From Massilia litorea (GTDB taxonomy: Bacteria > Pseudomonadota > Gammaproteobacteria > Burkholderiales > Burkholderiaceae_D), in contig NZ_CP062941.1 of assembly GCF_015101885.1 (NCBI RefSeq), positions 186,001 to 250,000 of the forward strand: a DNA stretch of 64,000 bases, read 5' to 3'. Numbering within the stretch: the stretch's first letter is position 1; each line of letters opens with the position of its first letter. Position numbers and translations under genes: made by a program. The notes under the pieces were generated by a model that was given only the letters and a program-made list of their open reading frames with translations, was not told where the DNA came from and did no database searches. Shown here one piece after another: positions 8,077 through 18,690 of the stretch.

Positions 8077-10542
8077 TCACGATAAAGCCAGTTTGAGCTG
8101 TGCTTGCTCAGTATCGAAATCGACGTATCGCTGACCTGTCAACTTCCCCCAAGGACAACGTTCCAGCCAATCCTGGATAGGATTATCTTTGATATTATCG
8201 ATAAGAAACCCGATACCGATTGCCAGCAAAATTAGAAGTCCAATTACGGGGATCGAGGCCGAAAGAAGAATTGCTGCGCTAAGCGCCACCCCGACAATTG
8301 CCGATCCGATATAGCTAACAACAATCAACCCGCTTGATCCCTCTTGATATTCATTGAAAGCTTTGTAGACATCTAATCCAGCCACAACTAATCCTGCGCA
8401 TATCCCGACACCCTTTCCTGCATGCGCTAAGAAATCTGCAAACTTAGAAGAAAATGCTTGCCCAAATCGCATACCTAGGCTTACTCGCCCTGACAAGGCA
8501 TGGCCAATTGCTTCAGAAGTCGTCGCCGCAACAGCTGCCATTGCGCTATAGAGTCGGGCGCTCGCATCGAACGTCTCGTCTTTTAGACTTTTCGCTTCGT
8601 CCGACATCAATTTGGTCAAACAAACTGCCTGCAAGATTGCTGTTACCACACCGGCACGAACTTCGATGCTGATAACTTTTCGCCACCGGCCCAAATTGAG
8701 AGATTCGATTGCCTCAGTAGTTTTTATACTTTTAGCCAACCAATCATGACGCTGTTGTGGAGTCAATCCATTCGGCAGCTGCGCAATAACTTCCTTATCA
8801 GCGATCATTAACCATTTTCTTTTTGTCGTCCCACTCATCGGCTTACCATGAACCTGCTGGCGTTTCAGCTCAATTGCAACGGCTCGTCTTAATTGTTCTT
8901 CATTCGCGGGTTGGCCACTTAACTGAATAAGCTGTTTGGTCAGAAGCGTTACAAACTGTCTCTTTGTGCCGACGATATCGCATACAACGACTGGATGCCC
9001 GGATATTAAACCTGTAGCCATTATTGCAGCCCTGAAACCTGAACTACCGTCAATTACCTTGTGAAACATTTTTGCTATCGAACAGCCTATCTGTGCGATA
9101 AGATGGGCTGTAACGTCCCTTGCTTGAGAATCAATCTTACCGACAGCAAGAGCAGACGCCGTAAAGATATTGTCCCATGGAAGTTGACGCACGTCGAAAC
9201 CTACTGTGGTGGCGCCGCTGATTGCATCTTTAGTAACATTTTGATTGAGAATCATCGCACGCAACAAAACATTTTTTGCATCTGCGATATCGCCTTTAAG
9301 CCAATCGTCGTACAAGTCAGTGCATGCTTTCTTGTCTTGGGTAGCAGTTAAACACTGCGCAACCGTTTTCGTGAATACAACTCCCGATTCCGCATTAAGA
9401 GGATCATAATTACATTCGAGATGGTTGATGAGAGACGTGCTCTTCATCCAGGCAACGTGGCTTAGCGCCAAAGGAGCTATGAATTCCCCATCGAATGCCT
9501 GAAGTCTTTTTCCAAAAGAATCATTCCAACGGCCCCGCGCAGTGTTATCAAATTTCTTGGCATACTTATCCCACCCATTATCTGCAGCACGCGTTAACTC
9601 CGCTCGCGTAACAGTACGAATACTCTCTGTTTGAGCCCGTGTGGAAGCCGAAAACAAATGGCCGAGCGGGTTTGCCTTGATTTGATTATCTGCGATCTGA
9701 TCTGCCGCGGCGATCTCAGCATCCTCCGCCTGCTTACGTAATGCTTCCTCGATCCGATCAATTGCATTACTAGCTGCCAAATATCTTTTATTTTCAACAT
9801 TTTTTTCCGAAAATAGAAGTGCATTCCGTTTCATTAGAAAGGCCAATTCCTGCGCCACGCCTACTGGATCATTCAAGGTAACAATCAATCCCGCGTTTGG
9901 ACGCAAAGCCTCACATTCCCGCTTCAAGCGATCGGCGTGACCGTGGCGAGAGATAAACTCGAATGGGCTCCACTCAAAATTAGCTTTCGCCTGACTAGGG
10001 GATACCGCATACTCTGCTATTAGTGCATCAACCTGCTTAATCGGCCGGTGAGGCATTTGGTTTCCGCTTAGCGCTGCCTTAATATCGATTTCTATCATGT
10101 GACGTTTGCGATAAGCAACGTCCTCGTTCGCCTTTCGTACGGCTTCAGTCCACCAAACATCGCTGAAGCCTATCCATACCTTAGAGGCATTCTTGGGATC
10201 TGGCACCGTAATACAACTTGCGATAGCGCGATGGCCTGCGTCTGGACAATTAAACGGCTTCTGGGGTGTCGCTGCGATGACGCCAGGGGTATCCAACAGT
10301 TTGAAGAAATAGCCATCGTTGGTGACGAAGTATATTTCCCAGCGATGCCGCGCTTCATCGAAGACATGCACATAACCACTGCGAAGCACCCGCTTCGTGT
10401 AGTGGGCTGCCTTGGCACTGAGCTCGATCGGTAGAGCTGGCGCTAATGGCGCGCCACCGCCGGCCGGTGCGACGCCATCGCGCACGAGCAGTAGAGGCAA
10501 GCCGCGTTTGTCACAAAATTCGCATGTTTTTGCAGAGGTCAT
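8077..10542 (-). CDS. T6SS effector, BTH_I2691-like family
   Basis: An 821-residue protein. The N-terminal CEFCDKRGLPLLLVRDG is the signature I associate with the BTH_I2691 family of type VI effectors. The C-terminal part, from about residue 690, carries two or three hydrophobic segments and the end motif DNPIQDWLERCPWGK, which suggests membrane insertion or pore formation. No catalytic motif is evident. Start at ATG 10542, because it overlaps the stop of the DUF4123 gene in ATGA; a TTG 12 codons upstream is less likely. Composition is AT-rich. The operon order (VgrG, adaptor, effector, DUF6708) fits a toxin carried on the VgrG tip. Toxicity is inferred, not visible. Confidence 0.78.
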   Translation of the reverse strand: MTSAKTCEFCDKRGLPLLLVRDGVAPAGGGAPLAPALPIELSAKAAHYTKRVLRSGYVHVFDEARHRWEIYFVTNDGYFFKLLDTPGVIAATPQKPFNCPDAGHRAIASCITVPDPKNASKVWIGFSDVWWTEAVRKANEDVAYRKRHMIEIDIKAALSGNQMPHRPIKQVDALIAEYAVSPSQAKANFEWSPFEFISRHGHADRLKRECEALRPNAGLIVTLNDPVGVAQELAFLMKRNALLFSEKNVENKRYLAASNAIDRIEEALRKQAEDAEIAAADQIADNQIKANPLGHLFSASTRAQTESIRTVTRAELTRAADNGWDKYAKKFDNTARGRWNDSFGKRLQAFDGEFIAPLALSHVAWMKSTSLINHLECNYDPLNAESGVVFTKTVAQCLTATQDKKACTDLYDDWLKGDIADAKNVLLRAMILNQNVTKDAISGATTVGFDVRQLPWDNIFTASALAVGKIDSQARDVTAHLIAQIGCSIAKMFHKVIDGSSGFRAAIMATGLISGHPVVVCDIVGTKRQFVTLLTKQLIQLSGQPANEEQLRRAVAIELKRQQVHGKPMSGTTKRKWLMIADKEVIAQLPNGLTPQQRHDWLAKSIKTTEAIESLNLGRWRKVISIEVRAGVVTAILQAVCLTKLMSDEAKSLKDETFDASARLYSAMAAVAATTSEAIGHALSGRVSLGMRFGQAFSSKFADFLAHAGKGVGICAGLVVAGLDVYKAFNEYQEGSSGLIVVSYIGSAIVGVALSAAILLSASIPVIGLLILLAIGIGFLIDNIKDNPIQDWLERCPWGKLTGQRYVDFDTEQAQLKLALS

Positions 10543-11429
10543 AGTTGGCTTTCCAGCGGCGTTTTCGTAGGCTTGCAAAGCGCATGCCAGACCTGCTCTT
10601 CGACAAGCGCAAACCGATCGGATAGGCTGGACTCTTCGGCTGACATCGCGTCCTGCTTGATGACTCTTGCCACTGTGGGATGTTCGTCGAACGTGGGATT
10701 GGTCCGAAGGCCTCGCGCGGCGAACTCAACCAGATCGGCATTGTCGATAAGGCCGTAGCGTCTGGCTGCGCGTTCCATTAATTCCTCCGCCAACGCTCCA
10801 GCGCTTGTCAGCGCCGCGGCCGCCCGAATATTCGCGTGATGTAGGGCACGATTAACGAGGCCGATACGTTCGATTCGGGCCCAGTCCCAACGCTCTTGAC
10901 CTGCGTAGGGTTCAGCGCCACCAAGAGCGCTGGATTGAGAGCCGGGCGGATAATGCAATTCACGTTCTGCGGTCACCCACTCCCCGCCTATCCAGTAGGT
11001 AATTGCCAGTGACAGCCCAAACATCTTTCGGCTCTGCATTGGGTTCAATATGCGTAGCATCTGATGTAGAACACGCGAATCGTGCAAGCGCAGCCACAAC
11101 CCGTGTCCCGGCCGAGGCCGCACTAACTGCATCGAATTCCAATGGCGGGTAATTTCTCTTGCGGAGGCTTTCGTCTTGATGAATAGAGTTATGCACGGAG
11201 CCTGTGCGTTCTCGCAAGCATTCCGTATTTGATTCGATATGCCGTCCAGCGCGTAACTGGCTGATCGGTTGAGATCGATCAATATCGGCATCAGGTGAGC
11301 ACTTGGCCCGAGGTGGTTAGGCACTAATCGTTCAACGATCAGTCCGTCGGGAAGACATTCGGCCATTCCTGCATCGGCCACGGCAAATGCGTATTGACGC
11401 ACCGTCTGGGAATTGAAAGGTTCGTTCAT
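10539..11429 (-). CDS. DUF4123 T6SS adaptor/chaperone
   Basis: A 296-residue protein with the DUF4123 pattern, including WLRLHDSRVLHQMLRILNP near residue 110 (the family usually shows RFYDPRVL here). DUF4123 proteins (Tap/Tec type) load effectors on to their VgrG and are encoded between the two, as here. It starts 12 bases after the vgrG stop and overlaps the effector start by four bases. This tight packing argues for a dedicated cargo pair. Composition is lower in GC than vgrG. Confidence 0.82.
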   Translation of the reverse strand: MNEPFNSQTVRQYAFAVADAGMAECLPDGLIVERLVPNHLGPSAHLMPILIDLNRSASYALDGISNQIRNACENAQAPCITLFIKTKASAREITRHWNSMQLVRPRPGHGLWLRLHDSRVLHQMLRILNPMQSRKMFGLSLAITYWIGGEWVTAERELHYPPGSQSSALGGAEPYAGQERWDWARIERIGLVNRALHHANIRAAAALTSAGALAEELMERAARRYGLIDNADLVEFAARGLRTNPTFDEHPTVARVIKQDAMSAEESSLSDRFALVEEQVWHALCKPTKTPLESQL

Positions 11430-11441
11430 CGGATTTCCGCA

Positions 11442-14204
11442 TCAGGACAAAGGGACGGTGCTGTCGCCGGCAGCTGCTGCACCGGCGGCCCGGAACTCAC
11501 AAAGCTTCAGATCGCCAGGCTTCGGCATTGTTTTCTTGCAACTGGCGCTCTGCGGCCCCGCCAACTCTTTTGCACTCGCCTTAAACTCCACCTTCCCCGG
11601 CGCATGCACCTCGATATTCCCGCCCTCCAGCTTGATGAACGCCCCCTGCGCCGTCAGCAGCACATGCTTCTTCGGCGCCGAGATCGCCACCGTTTTCGTG
11701 ACGCTGGCCACCGTCACCGTCTTGTCCGCAACCAGAGAGGTCGTGCCGGACTGGCTTTGTGCGCTCAGCTTGCCGCTGGCCGCATGTAGCTTGAGGCCGG
11801 TCTCCTGGTTCGGCTTGGTCTTGTTGCTGGCTTTGCCGTAGGTAAAGAGACTAATACCGCCAATTAGTAGCGTAGATGAGCTAGCCTGCGCGACAAGGTT
11901 GATGTCCTGGGCAGTGATGTTGGTCGTCGTGCCGGCCGAAAGAACAGCATCGGCGGGGGTGGCAGCGACGATGCCGGCAGGGCTCGACAGTTGCAGGTGC
12001 GGTTCGCCGTACGCGACCGCATTCTGATCGGCGGCCTCGATGACCTCTGCGCTATGGCCCATCTGCCCGAGCGCAGGAAACTTGGCAGGCTCGGGCTCAT
12101 CCTTGAGCTTTGCATTGTGCTTCTGCGCCTGCGTCGCCAGCGCGACCTGCAATTCATGGCTTTCCCTGATCTGCCCCGCAGCCTCGCGCGAATCGAGCTG
12201 GCTGCCGCTGCCGCCATTGCGCACATCCGCCGACAGCAGCAGGCCCTGTCCGGCGCGCACTGCCGCGCCGTCGGCGGTCTTGAGTTCGGCGCCAAAGCCG
12301 GCCGGCTGCAGGCGCGCATTGTCGCTCTGGTGCCGCAGCTGGCCGAGGTTCAGCTCGGCCGCGCCGTCGTGTGCTTTCGTGTGCCGCTGCAGGGCCAGGC
12401 GCGACTGGCCGGGACTGTCGTCGAACACCAGCTGGCTGTAGGCCCCGCCGCCCTCCTGGCTGGCATTCATCGCCTGCGATTTAAGCCCCGACAGCACCGC
12501 CGGGTGCGCATGTCCGCCGCCCTCGCCCGGAAACCACGCGGGCGCATTCCCGGTTGCTGCGGCAGCGCCGTGGGCCACCGCGTTGTGCTGCGCATCCTGC
12601 TGGCCGCGTCCGTTGTACAGGCTGCCGATGACGACCGGGCGGTCGATATCGCCCTCCAGGAAGTCCACCAGCACTTCCTGCCCGATGCGCGGCACCATGT
12701 TGCTGCCCCAGTTCGCGCCGGCGATCGGCGTGAGGACCCGCACCCAGGTGCCCGCCGTATCGTCGCCTGGCGCACCGGTATGGCCCTCCGGATAAGGGTG
12801 GAGGGCACGGCTGTGGCTGGCTGCGCCGCGCTGCCAGTGGAATTGAATCTTGATGCGGTGGTCGCGATCCGTGTGGATGCTTGCGCCAGGCGGGCCGACG
12901 ACGATTGCCGTCTGCTGGCCGCGCACGGTCGGACGCGGATGGAGGAGGCGGCCGTGCGCGTCGATGCCGCTGCAGCGAAACGGAACGCGCGCGAGGATCG
13001 CGTCGATCCGGTTGCGGTACAAGGGCCGGTCATCGCCAGAGAGGCCGAATTCATCGGCGACGCTTGTCGTCACTACTCCCTGTCCCAACAGTTTGTGCAC
13101 GGAGCCCAGTACGTCGGCGCCCAGGTTGTTGTGCATCAGGTGGACGGCGCGCGTAATGAGGAAGCTGCGCTCGCCGTCGTGACCGGCCGCGTCGAAATGG
13201 GCGTGGCCGTGCAAACTAAAAGTGGTGCCCGGCGCGAAGCTGCGCACGGTGCCGGCGGCCACGTGCACCTGGCGCGCCGCCTCCAGGGCCTGGATCTGGT
13301 TGAGGGCGATGCGCTGTCCCTGCTCGCGGTCCTGCCATGCGTAGACGCCGGGCGCATCGCGGCTGGCCAGCGCTGCGTCGCCACCGGGTCCGGTGGCATC
13401 GACCCGGCGCTGGCGCACGGTGCGGTAATCCCAGCTGCCCATCTCGATCGCATCGGTTGCGAGCCGCGACTCGATCCGCCAGCGGTCGACGCTGTCGGCA
13501 CGCATGACGGCGCCCGGCCGGGTGAACTCGACCGAGGCCTGCACGTTCGCTTGGCACGCGCCGTTGTGGTCCGCGATCACCAGCACGTGGCTGCCCAGCG
13601 CCGGGCTGTCCGGGGCGCCGCTGTGTTCGAAAAAGGTGAACAGGCCTTCCTCGTGCATCAGGCGTTCGGAAAAGGCCAGGTCGCTTTCCTGGTATTGCGT
13701 GGTGAGACTGCGCTTCGGATACACACGGCTGTCGGCCAGCTCGAAACGCCAGTCCGGTATCAGCCTGCCGCGTCCCGCATACGCCTTGAAGACGCTGTCG
13801 AGGATCTCGATGACCGTCTTGTCCTGGAAGATGCGGCTGTCCCTGCCGAACGAAAGGAAGCGCGTCCAGGGTTCGATCGTCAGGGTGTAACGGGCAAAGC
13901 CGCCGTTCGCGCCGCTGATTTCAAAGGCGGTGACGTGGCCGTGAAAGGAACGCATCTGGCCGCTGGTGGCGGTCAGCAGTTGCAACAGCGCCGGTTGGCC
14001 GATCAGGCTTTTCAGGGAAAGATGCGCATCCGTGCACAGCGCATCGACTCGAAAAGAATACCCTTTGCTGATCCCCTCCTCGCCGCGCACGCACTCGGCG
14101 AGCAGGTCGATGCCGAGTGGTGTCGTCAACCGGAGCAGGCGCGTATCCTGCGTAAAACGATTGAACGACGCGAGAAGCGCCGCGCCGTGTGCCTGCTCTG
14201 ACAT
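11442..14204 (-). CDS. vgrG: Type VI secretion spike protein VgrG
   Basis: A 920-residue VgrG. The gp27-like N-terminal part runs to about residue 400 (LLAECVRGEEGISKGYSFRV, LSFGRDSRIFQDKTVIEIL), followed by the OB-fold spike base with GSNMVPRIGQEVLVDFLEGD. The C-terminal half holds the conserved linker and DUF2345 beta-helix (GGISLFTYG, LTAQGAFIKLEGGNIEVHAPG), then a tail of about 35 residues with two cysteines. Start at ATG 14204 after GGAGGATCC; an in-frame ATG nine codons earlier has no such site. It heads the minus-strand module. No tssA-M structural genes are in the window, so this is an orphan vgrG island depending on a T6SS elsewhere. Confidence 0.93.
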   Translation of the reverse strand: MSEQAHGAALLASFNRFTQDTRLLRLTTPLGIDLLAECVRGEEGISKGYSFRVDALCTDAHLSLKSLIGQPALLQLLTATSGQMRSFHGHVTAFEISGANGGFARYTLTIEPWTRFLSFGRDSRIFQDKTVIEILDSVFKAYAGRGRLIPDWRFELADSRVYPKRSLTTQYQESDLAFSERLMHEEGLFTFFEHSGAPDSPALGSHVLVIADHNGACQANVQASVEFTRPGAVMRADSVDRWRIESRLATDAIEMGSWDYRTVRQRRVDATGPGGDAALASRDAPGVYAWQDREQGQRIALNQIQALEAARQVHVAAGTVRSFAPGTTFSLHGHAHFDAAGHDGERSFLITRAVHLMHNNLGADVLGSVHKLLGQGVVTTSVADEFGLSGDDRPLYRNRIDAILARVPFRCSGIDAHGRLLHPRPTVRGQQTAIVVGPPGASIHTDRDHRIKIQFHWQRGAASHSRALHPYPEGHTGAPGDDTAGTWVRVLTPIAGANWGSNMVPRIGQEVLVDFLEGDIDRPVVIGSLYNGRGQQDAQHNAVAHGAAAATGNAPAWFPGEGGGHAHPAVLSGLKSQAMNASQEGGGAYSQLVFDDSPGQSRLALQRHTKAHDGAAELNLGQLRHQSDNARLQPAGFGAELKTADGAAVRAGQGLLLSADVRNGGSGSQLDSREAAGQIRESHELQVALATQAQKHNAKLKDEPEPAKFPALGQMGHSAEVIEAADQNAVAYGEPHLQLSSPAGIVAATPADAVLSAGTTTNITAQDINLVAQASSSTLLIGGISLFTYGKASNKTKPNQETGLKLHAASGKLSAQSQSGTTSLVADKTVTVASVTKTVAISAPKKHVLLTAQGAFIKLEGGNIEVHAPGKVEFKASAKELAGPQSASCKKTMPKPGDLKLCEFRAAGAAAAGDSTVPLS

Positions 14205-14335
14205 GGATCCTCCTGTAAATGCATTGCGCATCGGCCGATGTGATCCGGTTTATACGCGCATACAACATGGGATTACACGTCGAGAACACAGCCCGGCTGT
14301 TGAGGAAGATCAGCCGGCTTGCCGCTTGGCACGCA

Positions 14336-14372
14336 AGAAAAAAGCGCCGCCACGTTCCCGTGTGCGGCGCTT
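14336..14372 (-). terminator. Rho-independent terminator of the deo operon
   Basis: Hairpin with 9-base outer arms (AAGCGCCGC with GCGGCGCTT) and a further 4-base inner stem. On the minus strand it is followed by a run of T residues (the A run at 14338-14343). It lies 26 bases beyond the cdd stop, so it ends the operon and also separates it from vgrG. Confidence 0.85.
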
Positions 14373-14397
14373 CCCGTACTGCAGGCGATCGCAGGAC

Positions 14398-14802
14398 TTA
14401 CTTGTTCAGGTCCCACCCACCAAACGCGTTCGGCAGTTGCCCGGCCGCGGTCGTCTCGTGGATATCGCCTTTCAGGTTGGTCAGCACGACCGGCAGCGCA
14501 TTGCCGCCCAGTTCCAGGATGACCTGGCGGCAGGCGCCGCAGGGAGCGATCGGGCCGTCGGTCTGGCCGATCACGGCCAGGGCCGTGAAGTCGCCCGGCT
14601 TGTAGCCGTGGGCGATGGCGCTGAAGAAGGCGGTGCGCTCGGCGCAGTTGCACAGGCCGTAGGAGGCGTTTTCGACGTTACAGCCGCGGAAGATGCGGCC
14701 GTCCTTGCATTCGAGGGCGGCGCCGACCTGGAATTTCGAATACGGCGTGTAGGCCAGTTCGCGCGCGGCGCGGGCTTCGTCGATCAGCTTTTCGTATTTC
14801 AT
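14398..14802 (-). CDS. cdd: Cytidine deaminase
   Basis: A 134-residue homotetrameric-type cytidine deaminase. It hydrolyses cytidine and deoxycytidine to uridine and deoxyuridine. The zinc ligands and catalytic acid are visible: Cys53 and Glu55 in NCAERTA, and Cys88 and Cys91 in PCGACRQ. It is the last gene of the nucleoside operon, 9 bases after deoA, and is followed by a terminator. Confidence 0.96.
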   Translation of the reverse strand: MKYEKLIDEARAARELAYTPYSKFQVGAALECKDGRIFRGCNVENASYGLCNCAERTAFFSAIAHGYKPGDFTALAVIGQTDGPIAPCGACRQVILELGGNALPVVLTNLKGDIHETTAAGQLPNAFGGWDLNK

Positions 14803-14811
14803 GTGCCTTCC

Positions 14812-16137
<1,326 letters not shown>

Positions 16138-16176
16138 GGGATGTTCGCCTCTCTACAATTCAAACATTCAAACGAC

Positions 16177-16284
16177 GTAGGGTGGGCACTCTGTGCCCAC
16201 GCGGCGATACGCGGCGGCGAGATCGTCGAACACGACAACGGAGCCTTTACGTATCACCGCGTGGGCACGGAGTGCCCACCCTAC
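16177..16284. repeat. REPIN-like inverted repeat pair (copy 2)
   Basis: Two head-to-head REP units. The left begins GTAGGGTGGGCAC and the right ends in its complement. Each unit is itself a hairpin (GTGGGCACTCTGTGCCCAC on the left, GTGGGCACGGAGTGCCCAC on the right). The outer symmetry extends inward to CGCGGCGATACG and CGTATCACCGCG around a short unique centre. It lies between the ALDH and deoA genes and so may modulate read-through or stability within the operon. Confidence 0.85.
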
Positions 16285-16293
16285 AAAATCAAA

Positions 16294-18672
16294 TCAAACG
16301 CCGTAAGGAATCCAGACGTTTTTCACCTGGCTGGCGTGCTGCAGCACCGTGCGGCCACAGGCCTGCTTCGCATCGAACCAGTCACGGCCCTTGCCGCCGC
16401 CGACCCAGGTGCGCTTCAGCGTCTCGCTGGATAAGCGCTCGACTTCGGCGCAGCCTTCCGCCGAACCGTCGTGGCGCCACACTGCATCGATGTCGCCGTG
16501 GGTGGCCAGCGTACGCGCCAGCTCGTCGGCCGAGCCAGTGACGATGTTGAGCGCGCCGCCCGGCAGGTCCGAGGTGTCCAGCACCTGGTACAGGTCCGTG
16601 GCCGACAGCGGGTAGGCTTCCGACGGCACCGCGACGACGCGGTTGCCCAGCGCCAGCGCGGGAGCGACCAGCGAGATGAAGCCCAGCAGCGGGTTCTCGT
16701 TCGGGCAGATCACGCCGATCACGCCGACCGGCTCGTTGAGCGCAACGGTGATGCCGTGCATCGGCGGCTGGTGGGCGGCGCCGTCGTACTTGTCGCACCA
16801 CGCGGCCCAGTAGAACAGGCGCTCGATCGAAGCCGCGACTTCGCGCTGCGGGTCACGCACGCCGGTCATGGCGGCGAGACGGGCAGCGAATTCCTCGGCG
16901 CGGATCGCCAGGTTCTCGGCGATGTAGTACAGCACCTGCGCGCGGTTGTGCGCGGTCGCTTTCGACCAGCCGGCAGCCTTGTGCGCGGCTTCCACGGCGT
17001 TGCGGATGTCCTTGCGATTGCCCTCGCCGACGTCGGCCAGGAAGGCGCCGTTGGCGCCGTTGATCGCGCGGCTGTAGGCGCCGTCAGGGCGGGCCTGCTT
17101 GCCGCCGATGTAGAGCTTGGCGGTGCGGTCGACGGCGAACGGGCTGCCGGCGTCCGAAGCTTTCACTTTGCCTTTTTCAGCGACGATCGGTGCGCTTGGG
17201 CGCGCATCTTCCGACAGCGGGGTCAGGTACTCGTACATGCCCTCCTTGCCGCCTTCGCGGCCGAAGCCCGATTCCTTGTAGCCGCCGAAGCCGCAGGCTG
17301 CGTCGAACTGGTTGGCGGTGTTGATCCACACGACGCCGGCCTTGATCTGCGGCGCGACGTCCAGCGCCAGCGAGATCGATTCCGACCACACGCAGGCGGC
17401 GAGACCATACACGGTGTTGTTCGCGAGTTGCACTGCTTCGCCCGGGGTGCGGAAGCTCATCGCGACCAGCACCGGTCCGAAGATCTCGGTCTGGGCGACG
17501 GCGGCCGAGGTCGAGGCGCCGGTGATCAGGGTCGGCAGGTACCACGAGCCGGCGACAGGCGCTTCGCAGCTCGGTTGCCAGATTTCGCAACCTTCGGCGC
17601 GGGCGGCTTCCACCAGGCCGTGGATGCGCTGCTGCTGCACCGGATCGACCAGGGCGCCGATGTCGTTCGATTTATCCAGCGGCGAACCGACGCGCAGGTT
17701 CTGCATGCGCACTTTGACTTTGGCGATGAAGCGGTCGTACACCGATTCCTGCACAAGCAGGCGCGAGCCCGCGCAGCAGACTTGTCCCTGGTTGAACCAG
17801 ATCGAGTCGACCAGGCCTTCGACGGCCGCGTCCAGGTCGGCGTCGTCGAAGACGATGAACGGCGACTTGCCGCCCAGCTCCAGCGACAGCTTCTTGCCGC
17901 TGCCGGCCGTGGCCTTGCGGATGATGCGACCGACTTCGGTCGAACCGGTAAAGGCGAGCTTGTCGATGCCAGGGTGATTCACGATGGCTTCGCCCACGCG
18001 GCCGTCGCCGGTGACGATGTTCACCACGCCGGCCGGCACGCCGGCCTGCTGGCAGATTTCAGCAAATAACAGCGCCGTCAGCGAGGTGTACTCGGCCGGC
18101 TTGAACACGATGGTGTTGCCGGCGGCGAGCGCAGGCGCGATTTTCCACGCCAGCATCAGGACCGGGAAGTTCCAGGGAACGATCTGGCCGACCACGCCGA
18201 CGGCGCGGTAGTCGGCGAATTCTTCCGACTGCAATTGCGCCCAGCCGGCGTGGTGGTAGAAGTGGCGTGCGGCCAGCGGCAGGTCGGCATCGCGCGTTTC
18301 GCGGATGGTCTTGCCGTTGTCCAGCGTTTCCAGCACCGCGAACAGGCGCGAATGCTTTTGCAGCAGGCGCGCGATCGAATACATGACTTTCGCGCGGCCG
18401 TGGCCACCCATGGCGACCCAGCCCGGCTGCGCACGGCGCGCGGCTTCGACGGCGCGGTTCACGTCGTCCGAGGTGGCTTGGGTGACTTGCGCCAGTTCCG
18501 AGCCGTCGGCCGGGTTGTTCGAGGCGAAGGTCTCGGCACCTTCGGTCCACGCGTTATCGATGAACAGTCCAAAACGGCGTCCGTGCTGGTCCAGCCACGC
18601 TTGCGCTTCTTTGGTGCTCTCGGGTGCGGGGCCGTAATCCATAGTTTGCAGAATCTCTTTAATTGTTGGCAT
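16294..18672 (-). CDS. ALDH16-like two-module aldehyde dehydrogenase
   Basis: A 792-residue protein made of two aldehyde dehydrogenase modules in tandem. The first (about 35-500) is complete: Asn168 in PWNFP, Glu265 in LELGG and nucleophile Cys299 in GQVCCAGSR. The second (about 525-790) keeps the fold (NEPVGVIGVICPNENPLLG, where CPNE replaces the PWNF motif) but shows no equivalent nucleophile or LELGG, so it is probably structural. This layout is that of the ALDH16 family. It is placed 18 bases after deoC, so oxidation of the acetaldehyde released by DeoC to acetate is the likely role. Substrate is inference; a duplication-fusion origin follows from the layout. Confidence 0.85.
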   Translation of the reverse strand: MPTIKEILQTMDYGPAPESTKEAQAWLDQHGRRFGLFIDNAWTEGAETFASNNPADGSELAQVTQATSDDVNRAVEAARRAQPGWVAMGGHGRAKVMYSIARLLQKHSRLFAVLETLDNGKTIRETRDADLPLAARHFYHHAGWAQLQSEEFADYRAVGVVGQIVPWNFPVLMLAWKIAPALAAGNTIVFKPAEYTSLTALLFAEICQQAGVPAGVVNIVTGDGRVGEAIVNHPGIDKLAFTGSTEVGRIIRKATAGSGKKLSLELGGKSPFIVFDDADLDAAVEGLVDSIWFNQGQVCCAGSRLLVQESVYDRFIAKVKVRMQNLRVGSPLDKSNDIGALVDPVQQQRIHGLVEAARAEGCEIWQPSCEAPVAGSWYLPTLITGASTSAAVAQTEIFGPVLVAMSFRTPGEAVQLANNTVYGLAACVWSESISLALDVAPQIKAGVVWINTANQFDAACGFGGYKESGFGREGGKEGMYEYLTPLSEDARPSAPIVAEKGKVKASDAGSPFAVDRTAKLYIGGKQARPDGAYSRAINGANGAFLADVGEGNRKDIRNAVEAAHKAAGWSKATAHNRAQVLYYIAENLAIRAEEFAARLAAMTGVRDPQREVAASIERLFYWAAWCDKYDGAAHQPPMHGITVALNEPVGVIGVICPNENPLLGFISLVAPALALGNRVVAVPSEAYPLSATDLYQVLDTSDLPGGALNIVTGSADELARTLATHGDIDAVWRHDGSAEGCAEVERLSSETLKRTWVGGGKGRDWFDAKQACGRTVLQHASQVKNVWIPYGV

Positions 18673-18690
18673 GACGAATCCGTTCGGTAT

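Noticed and set aside
7190..9351. Short plus-strand frames (7190-7588, 9061-9351) in the low-GC T6SS cargo region
   Set aside because: They overlap the DUF6708 and effector genes on the opposite strand and have neither ribosome sites nor recognisable features.
11991..14201. A 736-codon open frame on the plus strand
   Set aside because: Antisense to vgrG, with shadow-type composition.
16294..17200. Second ALDH gene separate from the first
   Set aside because: There is no stop or start between the modules and the two-module layout is that of ALDH16-type proteins.
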